A stretch of 64,000 nt of DNA. Source: Pseudomonadota bacterium (lineage in GTDB: Bacteria > Desulfobacterota > Binatia > Binatales > Binataceae). Under the pieces are notes generated by a model. It ran no database searches and had not been told where the DNA came from. It worked only from the letters and a program-made list of their open reading frames with translations. The first letter of the stretch is position 1. Every line of letters starts with the position of its first letter. The DNA is taken from positions 219,796 to 283,795 of the forward strand of contig JAJPIF010000002.1 of assembly GCA_021324885.1 (NCBI GenBank). The letters run 5' to 3'. Made by a program: the position numbers and the translations under genes. Positions 25,845 through 33,538 of the stretch are shown here, in pieces.

Positions 25845-26363
25845 ATGCTCATGAAAACCAGACGCTTGATGACAACCTTGCTCGCGGTGCTTGTTCTGGT
25901 CGGACTTTCAGCCGTGCCGTCGCGTGCTGAAAACGTGAAGGTGAAGACCGGATATCTCACCTGCCATGTGGCTTCGGGTTGGGGTTTCATAATCGGCTCT
26001 TCGCGCAAGCTGCGATGCACCTATACGACGACCGGACATCGGGTCGAGCATTACTCCGGCACCATCAACAAATTCGGCGCGGACATTGGCTATCTCCAGT
26101 CGGCGGTAATTCTGTGGACGGTACTGGCCCCGACGACATCTCTGGCTCCGGGAGCGCTGGCCGGACATTATGCGGGCGCAACGGCCAGCGTCGCCCTGGG
26201 TGTCGGCGCGGGAGCCAACGTTCTGGTCGGCGGGTTTAAGAATTCGATTGCCCTTCAGCCAATTTCAATTGAGGGGCAGAACGGATTGAACGTTGCCGCT
26301 GGAATCGGCGAGATCAGTTTGCACTACGAGGGCCAGGGTAGCCCTGAACATATGCACAAGTGA
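25845..26363 (+). CDS. DUF992-family secreted protein
   Basis: This 172-residue protein has a signal peptide ending SRAENVKVKTG, then the DUF992 pattern: GYLTCHVASGWGFIIGSSRKLRCTY, the VEHYSGTINKFGADIGYLQ block, ALAGHYAGATASVALGVGAGANVLVGG and SIALQPISIEGQNGLNVAAG. The two conserved cysteines (TCHV and LRCTY) probably form a disulfide. No function is known for the family. GGAGGT at 25835-25840 precedes ATG 25845; ATG 25851 is an alternative. It is divergent from modABC and converges on the ArsS-like gene with only three bases between the stops. Confidence 0.85.
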   Translation: MLMKTRRLMTTLLAVLVLVGLSAVPSRAENVKVKTGYLTCHVASGWGFIIGSSRKLRCTYTTTGHRVEHYSGTINKFGADIGYLQSAVILWTVLAPTTSLAPGALAGHYAGATASVALGVGAGANVLVGGFKNSIALQPISIEGQNGLNVAAGIGEISLHYEGQGSPEHMHK

Positions 26364-26366
26364 CGT

Positions 26367-27383
26367 TCAAACCAGCGCACCGCCGCAGCTCGAACCCGCT
26401 CCGGCGGTGCATCCAAAACAGTGCGGCGCGGTTGAGATCGGGGCGTTCTCCAGCACGCCCAGATCGTCCACATCCCAGATGGTCAGGGGCTTGCCGCGCA
26501 GCATCAGCGGCATTGCAGCCATCTGGTTGAAGTCGCAGTCGTACAGCGCACCGTCATAGCCGGCGCTGACCAGTGAACGGCACATCAGCCCGCTGACCGC
26601 GGCCGGATTGAAATGGTTGACCAGCAGGCTCATGTACTCGGCCTCTTTGCCCCAGTTGCGCAGTTGGCGGGCAAAGCGCTGGATCGGCAGGTTGGTGATA
26701 GTGAAGAGATGGTCGAAAGTCACGCCCATCAAACCCAACTCATGGCGATAACGGGCTTCGAGTTGCGCCTGCTGCGGCGGCAGGAAGGCGCCGAGGGGAT
26801 TGTAAACCAAGTTGAGGGTCAGCGGCGGGCGGCCGTACCCGAGTGAATTGAGCCGGCGCAGCGCCGCGATGCTTTGGGCGAACACGCCCTTGCCGCGCTG
26901 CTGTTCGACGTTTTGCGCGGTATAACAAGGCAGCGAGCATACCAGCTCGACTTGCGCCTCACGATAAAACTCCGGCAGCCATTCCATCGTGGGAACCAAC
27001 AGCACCGTCAGGTTGCATCGCACAATCACGTGGCGGCCCAGCGCGCGCGCCTGCTTCACCAGGAGGGGAAAGTTGACGTTGAGTTCGGGAGCTCCGCCAG
27101 TCAGATCGACCGTGCTGATGCAGGGACTCGTCTTCAACAGATCGATCAGCCGCGCCGCCACGGGCGGCGTCATTTGCTCGGTGCGCCTGGGGCCCGCATC
27201 GACATGACAGTGATGGCACGCCTGGTTGCAGAGCTTGCCGACGTTGATCTGGAGAGTGCGCGGGCGTTGACGGCGCAGCGTGCCCATACCATGTTCGCGG
27301 AGCACCCTCGCGAATCCAGGGACGGCAACCGTCTGCGTCGAATTCGCCTCGCTTCGCGGCATGATTTTACTGGTTGGATTCAA
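26367..27383 (-). CDS. arsS: ArsS-like radical SAM protein (arsenosugar biosynthesis type)
   Basis: This 338-residue radical SAM enzyme binds a 4Fe-4S cluster through CNQACHHCH (CxxxCxxC). Family traits are LQINVGKLC at the start, DLTGGAPELN, LPCYTAQNVEQQRGKGVF, LNLVYNPLGAFLPP, the pair MCRSLVSAGYDG and LYDCDFNQM, and the cysteine-rich end HCFGCTAGAGSSCGG. The ArsS family is linked to transfer of the deoxyadenosyl group in arsenosugar synthesis. The usual partner ArsM is not in the window, so the arsenic link is inferred from family only. Family members often end in a selenocysteine-bearing or cysteine motif; here only Cys is encoded. Confidence 0.85.
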   Translation of the reverse strand: MNPTSKIMPRSEANSTQTVAVPGFARVLREHGMGTLRRQRPRTLQINVGKLCNQACHHCHVDAGPRRTEQMTPPVAARLIDLLKTSPCISTVDLTGGAPELNVNFPLLVKQARALGRHVIVRCNLTVLLVPTMEWLPEFYREAQVELVCSLPCYTAQNVEQQRGKGVFAQSIAALRRLNSLGYGRPPLTLNLVYNPLGAFLPPQQAQLEARYRHELGLMGVTFDHLFTITNLPIQRFARQLRNWGKEAEYMSLLVNHFNPAAVSGLMCRSLVSAGYDGALYDCDFNQMAAMPLMLRGKPLTIWDVDDLGVLENAPISTAPHCFGCTAGAGSSCGGALV

Positions 27384-27426
27384 AGTTCACCGCGGCGACT
27401 TCCGTCACGTTTTTCCTGCCGATGCG

Positions 27427-28155
27427 CTATTCGCGCCAGAGCATAACTCCGCCCAGCAGTCCCTCGATATTGCTCACCAACCGGACATTGGGAGGCAACG
27501 GAGGCCTGACATGTTTGCTGTTGCCGCCGCCGATATAGAGCCGATCGTAATTGAAAGTGCGGCTCAAAATCTCGATTGCTTCGAGCAGATGCTTGTTCCA
27601 TTTCTTTGGACCTTTGCGCTTAAACGCGGCATTACCCAATTCCTCTTCGTAGGTTCTGCCTTTGCGGAACGGATGATGCCCCATCTCCAGATGGGCGAGA
27701 TGGCCGTCCACGAACAGCGAGGAACCCACTCCGGTTCCCAGCGTGATGACAAGTTCGATGCCCTCACCGCTGACCGAACCCATCCCCTGCACGTCGGCGT
27801 CATTGGCGATCCGGACCGGACGCATAAGCTGTCTGCTCAAGGCTTTTTCAAAGTCGAACCTGGTCCATCCCGGACCGAGATTGAAAGCGGTAAGCAGTCT
27901 GCCGTCCTTAACCACGCCGGGAAACCCCACCGACACGCGGTCGAATTCTCCCTGCTGATGGGCCATCTGCTCGATGATGCTCATGACCTTTTTTGGCGTG
28001 GCGCGGGGCGGTGTGGGCATCCGCTCGCGCTCCGTCAACGGCTTGCCGTCCGGATCCAGTATGATGGTCTTGATGCCGGTACCGCCGATGTCGACGGCCA
28101 GGGTCCGCGGCCCGTTGGATTGCGCGTCGGATGATGGGGTTGCGTTCTTCTTCAT
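27427..28155 (-). CDS. ppgK: Polyphosphate glucokinase, ROK family
   Basis: This 242-residue ROK kinase phosphorylates glucose with polyphosphate (and often ATP). Features are AVDIGGTGIKTIILD (phosphate-binding strand), VSVGFPGVVKDGRLL, RIANDADVQGMG with the catalytic Asp, and VITLGTGVGSSLFVDG. HLEMGHHPFRKGRTYEEELG and KRKGPKKWNKHL, rather than the zinc site of other ROK kinases, mark the polyphosphate-dependent branch. ATG 28155 is chosen, since an upstream GTG at 28215 would add 20 unconserved residues and overlap the CHAD gene. The gene sits downstream of a CHAD protein that probably binds polyphosphate. Confidence 0.88.
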   Translation of the reverse strand: MKKNATPSSDAQSNGPRTLAVDIGGTGIKTIILDPDGKPLTERERMPTPPRATPKKVMSIIEQMAHQQGEFDRVSVGFPGVVKDGRLLTAFNLGPGWTRFDFEKALSRQLMRPVRIANDADVQGMGSVSGEGIELVITLGTGVGSSLFVDGHLAHLEMGHHPFRKGRTYEEELGNAAFKRKGPKKWNKHLLEAIEILSRTFNYDRLYIGGGNSKHVRPPLPPNVRLVSNIEGLLGGVMLWRE

Positions 28156-28159
28156 CGGC

Positions 28160-29350
28160 TCAGTTCTGCGCCTTTCCGTCGCCGTGGACCGGGTCTGCGC
28201 TCGCTTGTGCGCCACCGCGCGCCACCGCGTTATCTGATTCGTGCTGATTCGGCGCCATTTCCTTCCCGGACGGCGAGGTCATATGCGACGACGCACAGAA
28301 GGATTCCACCCACTGGCGGAAATGGTGGGACATATCCGATCCCTCGGCGACATGAAGCAATTGATCCATTTCGCGAGCGCCGCTCTTGAGGTCGCCCTCG
28401 ACGTACCGCAGCAATTCGATCGCGACCCGCGGCTCCTCCAGCATCACCTCGCTGTCCGCGATCGCCTGGGCGATAAACTGCCGCAATTCCTCGCGGTCAT
28501 GCCAACCTCCCAGGCGGTCCTGCAGCAGCTTGAACCATTGAATCAAACCCGCAGCTCCCGCAACGCCCAGCTCGCGCGCCAGCTCCAGGCGATAGCGCAG
28601 CCGCTTGCCCTGGATGCGCAGGGCGTGAATGTTTTCGACGCAGCGTTCGGAGTTCGCGCGCTCCAGCGCCTGGTGCCATTGCGCGGCGGCCTGGGCCACG
28701 GCCGCGCGGATGAGGTGGTCAGAACCGCCATCGCGGTGCGGTTGGGCCGGCGCCTCCAGCAACTGGCGGATTCGATGATTGAGCGTGATGCCGCCCGATT
28801 TGTACAGCTTGCGCCGCGCGCTGTGAACGGCGCGTTCGCGTTGCGCCCGGATGCCTTTTTCGACCAGTTCCCATCCGCGCTTGCGCACGGAATTGGAGGT
28901 GCGCTGACGGTGGCGCGACACGCTCTGCAGGGCCACGTCGCAATTGCGCCAACGTCCTAAAGCGCGCCTGACACGCCGCAGCGTGCGCCTGACCGAGCGC
29001 ATCCTGTTCGACTCATTCTGCGGCAGTACCGCGGCAAGGATCTGCTGTAGCCGGCGCGTACAAACCCGCAGGTCATGCACCGCGTCCGCGTCTTCTTCCG
29101 CCAGCACCCGCGCGAACAGCTCGGTAAAGTTGCGCAACTGCTTGGTCAGCAGATGGCGCAACCGCACCCGGCTGTCGGGAACGAGATTCTCCCGATTTTC
29201 GAGCGCAGATGGAGCGTTTTGCTCAACCCTGGGGCAATCGGCGCTGTCGTTCACGGCCGTCAGAGCATAGCGCGTCGTCACCAGCCCGCCAACCCGCTTC
29301 AACCGCGTCGAGCAAGGCAATTGATTGACTGGCGGGCGCTGCCGTTTCAA
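28160..29350 (-). CDS. CHAD-domain protein
   Basis: CHAD domains are helical bundles rich in conserved His, Arg and Lys that bind polyphosphate. The motif VHDLRVCTRRLQQILA (about residues 93-108 of the long frame), RTLRRVRRALGRWRNCDVAL and the second-half copy IHALRIQGKRLRYRLELAREL are the expected paired arginine helices. The frame opens at a TTG at 29350, but sixA starts only 12 bases away on the other strand, so a start further in (for example GTG 29281 or GTG 29254) is likely; none has a strong ribosome site. It precedes ppgK, which makes a polyphosphate-handling pair. Confidence 0.82.
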   Translation of the reverse strand: MKRQRPPVNQLPCSTRLKRVGGLVTTRYALTAVNDSADCPRVEQNAPSALENRENLVPDSRVRLRHLLTKQLRNFTELFARVLAEEDADAVHDLRVCTRRLQQILAAVLPQNESNRMRSVRRTLRRVRRALGRWRNCDVALQSVSRHRQRTSNSVRKRGWELVEKGIRAQRERAVHSARRKLYKSGGITLNHRIRQLLEAPAQPHRDGGSDHLIRAAVAQAAAQWHQALERANSERCVENIHALRIQGKRLRYRLELARELGVAGAAGLIQWFKLLQDRLGGWHDREELRQFIAQAIADSEVMLEEPRVAIELLRYVEGDLKSGAREMDQLLHVAEGSDMSHHFRQWVESFCASSHMTSPSGKEMAPNQHESDNAVARGGAQASADPVHGDGKAQN

Positions 29351-29361
29351 TTTTGCAGATC

Positions 29362-29850
29362 ATGAGGCTTTACCTGGTACGTCACGGCATCGCGGAGGAC
29401 CACCATCCCATCTCCGATGCGCAGCGCGCGCTCACACCCAAGGGCAGAGCGAGGATGGCCGAACAGGCAAGGGGACTGGGCAAAATGAGGTTCCGCCCCG
29501 ATATCATCCTTACCAGCCCTCTGCGCCGGGCGCTGGAGACGGCGACAATCATTGGCGGCGAATTGGGAATCAAAGTGGAGCAGTTGCCGGAACTGGGACA
29601 GGGTCCATTCATGCCGGCGGACGTTCTGGCGGCGCTTCACCCCTACGAAGGATTGAAGGAAATCGCCTTGGTCGGCCATCAACCCGGCCTAGGCGAACTC
29701 GCGGCCTTCATGCTCACGGGTTCGGCCAGCGGATGCGACATCGAATTCAAAAAAGGGGCGGTGGCCTGCCTGGAACAGTTGTCCGGCGATATGCAGGATC
29801 GATACGCGCTTATCTGGTCGATGCCGCCCAAGGCCCTGCGTTCGCTGTAG
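29362..29850 (+). CDS. sixA: Phosphohistidine phosphatase SixA-like
   Basis: This 162-residue histidine phosphatase has the catalytic motif LYLVRHGIAED at its start, SPLRRALETATIIG (second Arg) and LVGHQPGLGELAAFML (second catalytic His). SixA dephosphorylates phosphohistidine on HPt domains and on NPr of the nitrogen phosphotransferase system. An EIIA-Ntr-like domain is encoded in this window at 54762-55514, but the genes are far apart. Divergence from the CHAD/ppgK pair suggests shared control. ATG 29362 precedes the conserved MRLYLVRHG; the four residues before it are discarded. Confidence 0.85.
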   Translation: MRLYLVRHGIAEDHHPISDAQRALTPKGRARMAEQARGLGKMRFRPDIILTSPLRRALETATIIGGELGIKVEQLPELGQGPFMPADVLAALHPYEGLKEIALVGHQPGLGELAAFMLTGSASGCDIEFKKGAVACLEQLSGDMQDRYALIWSMPPKALRSL

Positions 29851-29915
29851 TCAAATGGCGCACAATCTCCGGCCTCGATTGCCCTGGCCGCCAGCGAGTC
29901 GCCGGCGATTTGACT
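29849..29915 (+). other. Long stem-loop spanning the sixA stop codon
   Basis: AGTCAAAT (29849-29856) and ATTTGACT (29908-29915) are perfect 8-base arms, and CCGGC (29869-29873) can pair with GCCGG (29901-29905) inside. The outer arm includes the last two bases of the sixA TAG. No T-run follows. It may protect the transcript end or act on the GFA gene downstream. Confidence 0.35.
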
Positions 29916-29966
29916 CGTGCTCAGGATGAGGAAGAGAGGTAGAATTTTTCCGGGGATAAAAATACG

Positions 29967-30425
29967 ATGTCATTCAAGCTGACTGGCGGGTGCTTCTGCG
30001 GGCGGGTGCGCTACACGATTACCGCGCCCGCGGGTTACACGCATCATTGCCATTGCGCCAACTGCCGCCGGATCCACGGCGCCGCGTTCGTTACCTACTC
30101 GATGTTTGCGCGCAACGCGTTCACCTGGGACAGCGGCGGCGATGCGATGGGAGCGTTCAGCACGTCCGCGGGGGTATCGCGCAGATTTTGCCGCAACTGC
30201 GGAACGCACGTGGCCGGAGAAATCGCCGCCTTGCCCAATGTAATATCGATCGCGACCGCCACAATCGATAATTGCGCATGGCCGGGTTCGCCCCCAGAAG
30301 ACCTGCGTCACGGATGGGTATCGTCAAAAGCGCCCTGGCTCGAACTAAATAACCATCTGCCCAGGCACGAAAAATGGTATCCGGGTCTGGCCGCCGCGCT
30401 CAAGGCGATCAACGATGGCAAATAA
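29967..30425 (+). CDS. GFA/CENP-V-fold zinc protein
   Basis: This 152-residue protein has the Mss4-like GFA fold. The zinc ligands are visible: GGCFCGRVRY, HHCHCANCRRIHGAAFVTY and RRFCRNCGTHVAGE. The family was named for glutathione-dependent formaldehyde-activating enzyme, but most members lack a proven reaction and formaldehyde activation is disputed. The end, SKAPWLELNNHLPRHEKW, matches the usual family finish. The start ATG 29967 follows a GGGGA in a small AT-armed hairpin. It is 60-odd bases upstream of the ABC exporter but probably a separate unit. Confidence 0.85.
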   Translation: MSFKLTGGCFCGRVRYTITAPAGYTHHCHCANCRRIHGAAFVTYSMFARNAFTWDSGGDAMGAFSTSAGVSRRFCRNCGTHVAGEIAALPNVISIATATIDNCAWPGSPPEDLRHGWVSSKAPWLELNNHLPRHEKWYPGLAAALKAINDGK

Positions 30426-30439
30426 AATTGCCTCGGCGG

Positions 30440-30459
30440 GTGGGGATATTTTGCCCCAC
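30440..30459 (+). other. Short hairpin between the GFA and ABC genes
   Basis: GTGGGG (30440-30445) and CCCCAC (30454-30459) form a perfect 6-base stem with an 8-base AT-rich loop, 15 bases after the GFA stop. No T-run follows, so termination is uncertain. Confidence 0.3.
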
Positions 30460-30491
30460 TCGTGTAAGATCGGGGGTCGTGAGGGATGGTC

Positions 30492-31232
30492 ATGGGGGAA
30501 TCAGCGGCGATTGAACTTGATAATGTGACCCGCATCTACAAACGCGATCGCTTCGAGATTCGCGCGCTCGATGGCGTCACGATGAGCGTGCCGGCCGGAC
30601 GCTTCGTCGCGATCATGGGCCCGTCAGGTTCGGGCAAGACCACCATACTCAATCTGATCGCGGGGATCGATCGGGCGACTTCGGGCCATGTGTCGGTAGG
30701 CGGTGAAGTAGTCTCGCGGATGACCGAGCGCGAACTAGCCGGATGGCGCGCGCGGCATATCGGCCTGGTCTTTCAGTTCTATAATCTCATCCCGGTGCTG
30801 ACCGCATTCGAAAACGTCGAATTGCCGCTGCTGTTGACACCGCTTAAGAAGTCCGAACGCTTTGAGCACGTCGAGGCCGCCCTGGCGGTGGTTGGTCTGG
30901 CCGACCGGATGCATCATTATCCCCGCCAGCTTTCGGGCGGGCAGGAGCAGCGCGTGGCGATCGCCCGCGCCATCGTGACCGACCCGACCATAATCGTGGC
31001 TGACGAGCCGACCGGCGATCTCGACGCACGATCCGCGGAGGAAATCCTGGCCCTGCTGCGCGATCTCAATCTTCAGTTCCGCAAAACCATCGTGATGGTG
31101 ACGCACGATCAGCGCGCCGAGCGCTTCGTCGAGTCGGTCTATCGGCTGGATAAGGGCGTGCTGGCGGGAGTCGAGCCGGCGCGTCCAGCCGCCATCGACG
31201 CGGCCGCCGCGGCAAGGAGCCGGGTATCATGA
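30492..31232 (+). CDS. ABC transporter ATP-binding protein, LolD/MacB type
   Basis: This 246-residue ATPase has Walker [11 protein letters not shown]-loop [21 protein letters not shown] (the ENVELP pattern typical of LolD/MacB/FtsE ATPases), signature [15 protein letters not shown], Walker [13 protein letters not shown] and switch His MVTHDQR. The signature has GGQEQR rather than the common GGQQQR. ATG 30492 is preferred over ATG 30486 because GAGGG then stands six bases ahead. It overlaps the first permease gene by four bases. Together with two permeases and an adaptor it should form a MacAB-like exporter. Confidence 0.93.
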   Translation: MGESAAIELDNVTRIYKRDRFEIRALDGVTMSVPAGRFVAIMGPSGSGKTTILNLIAGIDRATSGHVSVGGEVVSRMTERELAGWRARHIGLVFQFYNLIPVLTAFENVELPLLLTPLKKSERFEHVEAALAVVGLADRMHHYPRQLSGGQEQRVAIARAIVTDPTIIVADEPTGDLDARSAEEILALLRDLNLQFRKTIVMVTHDQRAERFVESVYRLDKGVLAGVEPARPAAIDAAAAARSRVS

Positions 31233-32371
31233 AGTATGCGATGCTGGTGCTCAAAAATCTGACGCGCAACAAACGCCGCACCAGCCTGACGGTCATTTCG
31301 ATTGCCGTCTCGCTGTTTGTTTTCTCGGCGCTGGTCAGCCTGCCGACCGTCGCCGACCAGGTGCTGGCCGACAGCGCTTCGTCAACGCGGATCGCCGTCC
31401 ATAACAAGGCCGGCCTGACCTACGCGCTGCCCGAAGCTTACCGCACGCGAATCGCGGCAACGCCACACGTCGTGGCGGTGATGGGAGAAAGCTGGTTCGG
31501 CGGCATCTACCACGAGGTCACCGATGCTTTCCCCAATCTTGCCGTCGATCCTGAAGCGGCGCCCCAGTTGTGGAGCGATTGGAACATTTCCAAACCAGCC
31601 TTCGATCAGTTTGAGAAGTTGCGCACCGCCGCGCTGGTCGGGCCGGGGACAATGAAGCGCTTCAATCTGCACATCGGGCAGCAGATCATGCTGCGCGGCA
31701 CGATCTATCCGATCAATGTCACGCTTAAAATCGTGGGCACGACCGGGGGCAAGGCGCCGCCCAACTTCCTGCTGTTCCGGCGCGACTACCTGGAAGAGGC
31801 GATCGGACGGCCGGGAATCGTATCAATCTACTGGGTGCGCGCGGACAGTTCGGCGGCAGTGCCCGGCGTCATTGCCAATATCGACCAGCAGTTCGCCAAT
31901 TCCAGTGCCGAGACCCAGAGCGAATCCGAAGCCTCATTCATCGGCAGCTTCATGGATAACTATCGCGCGTTTTTCACGATGGCCGAGGTGCTGGGAATTA
32001 TCGTCGTCTTGAGTATCGGGCTGGTCGCCGCCAACACCGCGGCGATGTCGGTTCGCGAGCGCCGCGCCGAGATCGCGGTGATGCGCTCCATGGGCTTTAC
32101 ACCGCGCCTGCTCGTCACATTGATGGTGGCGGAGTCGCTTATTATCGCACTGGCGGGAGGCCTGCTCGGATGCGCCAGCGCCTACATCGTGCTCAAGGTG
32201 TTTTCATCCGGTTCGCCCGCCGCAGGACCGCTTTCCGCGATTCGCATGCCGCCGGTCGTGCTCGGCGAGACCCTGGCTGCCGCCAGCCTGATCGGACTGC
32301 TGAGCGCCTTGATCCCGGCGCAGGCGGCGGCCCGGCGCAATATCGTCGAGGCGCTGCGGATGGTGGCCTGA
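31229..32371 (+). CDS. ABC exporter permease 1, MacB/FtsX family
   Basis: The 380-residue protein has one N-terminal membrane helix (TSLTVISIAVSLFVFSALVSL), a periplasmic region of about 200 residues, and three C-terminal helices (VLGIIVVLSIGLVAANTAAM, LLVTLMVAESLIIALAGGLLG, LGETLAAASLIGLLSALIPAQ). The cytoplasmic ERRAEIAVMRSMGFTPRLL motif contacts the ATPase, as in FtsX-domain permeases. These exporters work by mechanotransmission, moving lipoproteins, peptides or small molecules from the periplasm. The TGA stop touches the ATG of the second permease. Confidence 0.92.
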   Translation: MKYAMLVLKNLTRNKRRTSLTVISIAVSLFVFSALVSLPTVADQVLADSASSTRIAVHNKAGLTYALPEAYRTRIAATPHVVAVMGESWFGGIYHEVTDAFPNLAVDPEAAPQLWSDWNISKPAFDQFEKLRTAALVGPGTMKRFNLHIGQQIMLRGTIYPINVTLKIVGTTGGKAPPNFLLFRRDYLEEAIGRPGIVSIYWVRADSSAAVPGVIANIDQQFANSSAETQSESEASFIGSFMDNYRAFFTMAEVLGIIVVLSIGLVAANTAAMSVRERRAEIAVMRSMGFTPRLLVTLMVAESLIIALAGGLLGCASAYIVLKVFSSGSPAAGPLSAIRMPPVVLGETLAAASLIGLLSALIPAQAAARRNIVEALRMVA

Positions 32372-33535
32372 ATGGCGATACCGTTCAAATACAATGTCCG
32401 CAGCCTGCTGCTGCGCCGCCTGTCCACCGCGATCACGGCGGCGGGCATCGCGCTGGTGGTGGCGGTATTTGTTATCGTGATGGCGCTGGTCGCAGGATTT
32501 GGCGGAACGATTCGCGCTACCGGCTCGACCGACAATATGATCGTCCTGCGCAAGGGCTCGACCACCGAAACCGGTTCTGCGTTCAGCCTCAGCCAGTTCC
32601 AGGCGCTCAAGTTTCTGCCCCAGATAAGACGCGACGCCGACGGCCAACCGCTGGTCTCGCCCGAACTGCCCGTCCAGGTGCTGATGGCCAAAATCGGCGG
32701 CGGCCGCGAAAACATCGTGCTGCGTGGAGTGCTGCCGATCGCGCTTAAAGTCCACGACAAGATCCGAATTGTTCAGGGTCGAATGTTCAATCCGTCACTG
32801 AATGAAGTGATCGTCGGCAAGGCGATGCTCAGGCGTTATGCCAATTGCGCCGTCGGGTCCAGCTTTCGTCTGGGTCGCGGCACCTGGAAAGTGGTGGGCA
32901 TCTTTGACGCCGGCGCCAGTTCGTTCGATTCCGAAGTCTGGGCCGGTTTGCATAAAGTGCAGGACGACACCCAGCGCGGCGCATACTACGCCAGTGCGGT
33001 GCTGAAAATGAGGCCGGGGACGAACGTACCGGCGCTAATCAGCCGTCTGGCCGACGACCCGCGCATCGGCCTGCAAGGCGAGACCGAGCCCGACTATTAC
33101 CGCGATCAATCGGTGGTCGCGGCCCAGTTGCGCAAGCTCGGGATGCTGGTCGCCGCCATCATGGCGGTAGGAGCAATCTTCGCCGCGATGAACACGATGT
33201 ACGCCGCGGTAGCCGCGCGCACTCAGGAGATCGGAACCTTGCGCGCTTTGGGCTTCAGTCCGTCCGCAGTGATGGGATCGTTTTTATTGGAGTCGCTGAT
33301 TCTCGCCATCGCTGCCGGCGCTGCCGGCATCGTGCTGGCATTGCCGATCAACGGGCTGTCCATCGCGTTGGGCAATTACATCACGTTCTCGACCTTGTCT
33401 TTTCAGTTCCGCGTGACCATGGCGATCGTCATACAGGCGCTGCTGTTCGCGGCCCTGATGGGGGTCGCGGGCGGCTTCTTTCCGGCACGCCAGGCAATGA
33501 AGATGAGCGTCGTGGAGGCCCTGCGCAGGACTTGA
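32372..33535 (+). CDS. ABC exporter permease 2, MacB/FtsX family
   Basis: The 387-residue protein repeats the plan of its neighbour: one N-terminal helix (ITAAGIALVVAVFVIVMALVAG), a periplasmic domain and three C-terminal helices, with ARTQEIGTLRALGFSPSAVM as the ATPase-contact motif. The two are likely a heterodimer, given their tight linkage (adjacent stop and start) and a single ATPase gene. It ends three bases before the adaptor gene. Confidence 0.92.
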   Translation: MAIPFKYNVRSLLLRRLSTAITAAGIALVVAVFVIVMALVAGFGGTIRATGSTDNMIVLRKGSTTETGSAFSLSQFQALKFLPQIRRDADGQPLVSPELPVQVLMAKIGGGRENIVLRGVLPIALKVHDKIRIVQGRMFNPSLNEVIVGKAMLRRYANCAVGSSFRLGRGTWKVVGIFDAGASSFDSEVWAGLHKVQDDTQRGAYYASAVLKMRPGTNVPALISRLADDPRIGLQGETEPDYYRDQSVVAAQLRKLGMLVAAIMAVGAIFAAMNTMYAAVAARTQEIGTLRALGFSPSAVMGSFLLESLILAIAAGAAGIVLALPINGLSIALGNYITFSTLSFQFRVTMAIVIQALLFAALMGVAGGFFPARQAMKMSVVEALRRT

Positions 33536-33538
33536 TCG

